A stretch of DNA of 42,397 nucleotides, from assembly GCA_030745875.1 (NCBI GenBank), contig JASLNT010000071.1, positions 1-42,397 on the forward strand, read 5' to 3'. The notes under the pieces are model-generated. The model was not told where the DNA came from. It saw only the letters and a program-made list of their open reading frames with translations, and ran no database searches. A program made the translations under genes and the position numbers. Of this stretch, positions 42,319-42,397 are shown piece by piece. Position 1 is the first letter of the stretch. Each line of letters opens with the position of its first letter. The DNA comes from Phycisphaerae bacterium (GTDB taxonomy: Bacteria > Planctomycetota > Phycisphaerae > SM23-33).

Positions 42319-42375
42319 CCGCTGCCTGGCTGCGTAGGGCGGAGCGCAGCGGAGCCCGGAGCAGGCTGGCAGCGG
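42319..42375. repeat. Large GC-rich inverted repeat at the right edge
   Basis: CCGCTGCC (42319-42326) pairs with GGCAGCGG (42368-42375), continued by GCTGC with GCAG-G-C and GGGC with GCCC around a 13-base loop. About 17 pairs in all. It contains GCGTAGGGCGGAGCGCAGC, and a further small stem (GGCGG/CCGCC) follows to the window edge. It may be a REP-like or mobile-element end. The sequence is cut by the window. Confidence 0.55.
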
Positions 42376-42397
42376 GCGGCGTATTCCGCCGGACTCT

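Larger units (their letters stand above)
39917..42397 (-). mobile_element. Integron gene-cassette cluster (attC sites without integrase in the window)
   Basis: Three attC sites of exactly 60 bp (40627, 41442, 41953) and one degenerate site (39917) separate four minus-strand genes. Each gene has its attC at its 3' side, the orientation expected of integron cassettes. The DNA between the sites is visibly more A/T-rich than the rest of the window. Genes are small, mostly with signal peptides or membrane segments, and have no common function. No intI gene or attI is seen. As cassette genes point left, the integrase end would be to the right, beyond the window, unless this is a stand-alone attC cluster (CALIN). 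Confidence 0.8.

Overview
The window looks like a chromosome segment of a Planctomycetota bacterium, most likely of the class Phycisphaerae. Supporting features are a giant secreted protein with the N-terminal LEPRLLLSA motif and a C-terminal dockerin, an overlapping ECF sigma factor and Ser/Thr kinase gene pair, two PEP-CTERM proteins, a small basic protein of the type found in PVC-group bacteria, a non-anammox HzsA-like cytochrome with an NPCBM domain, and many secreted beta-helix and sugar-active proteins. The taxonomic call is inference from these families. No rRNA or tRNA gene was seen.

Layout. (1) 1-9.6 kb: a ~1966-residue mosaic surface protein on the minus strand, divergent from the sigma factor/kinase pair. 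(2) 9.6-20.7 kb: secreted proteins: HzsA-like cytochrome, an unrecognised secreted protein, PEP-CTERM protein 1 with a structured leader, a double ThuA-domain protein, PEP-CTERM protein 2 with a clear terminator, and a GH53 galactanase lipoprotein whose gene overlaps a beta-propeller gene. (3) 20.7-22.9 kb: a membrane-anchored methyltransferase-like protein divergent from a Pro/Glu-rich single-pass protein, then the small basic protein. (4) 22.95-31.26 kb: a plus-strand cluster of fatty-acid/polyketide type: aminotransferase, hot-dog dehydratase, extended acyl carrier protein, second hot-dog dehydratase, a ketosynthase-like subunit lacking all catalytic residues, an intact ketosynthase, a membrane-anchored alpha/beta hydrolase and a GH3-family acyl-adenylating enzyme. 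Consensus-like promoters, a perfect inverted-repeat operator candidate and a strong hairpin sit inside it. (5) 31.3-39.9 kb, minus strand: PAS histidine kinase, cupin, two parallel beta-helix proteins, a Tat-exported FAD oxidoreductase and a sialidase lipoprotein. (6) 39.9 kb to the right edge: a cluster of integron gene cassettes with three attC sites of exactly 60 bp, each at the 3' end of a minus-strand gene for a small exported or membrane protein. No integrase gene is in the window.

How the parts fit. Region 4 is the best candidate for an undescribed system: the ketosynthase and its inactive partner resemble a KS/chain-length-factor pair. With the ACP and two dehydratases they could build an unsaturated acyl chain that the GH3 enzyme activates and joins to an amine or amino acid. 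A ketoreductase is missing from the window, so it would have to be supplied from elsewhere. Regions 2 and 5 suggest a free-living or particle-attached polysaccharide degrader. Region 6 is an accessory, horizontally assembled stretch, and a matching half-attC at 35.75 kb suggests cassette insertion has reached further into region 5.
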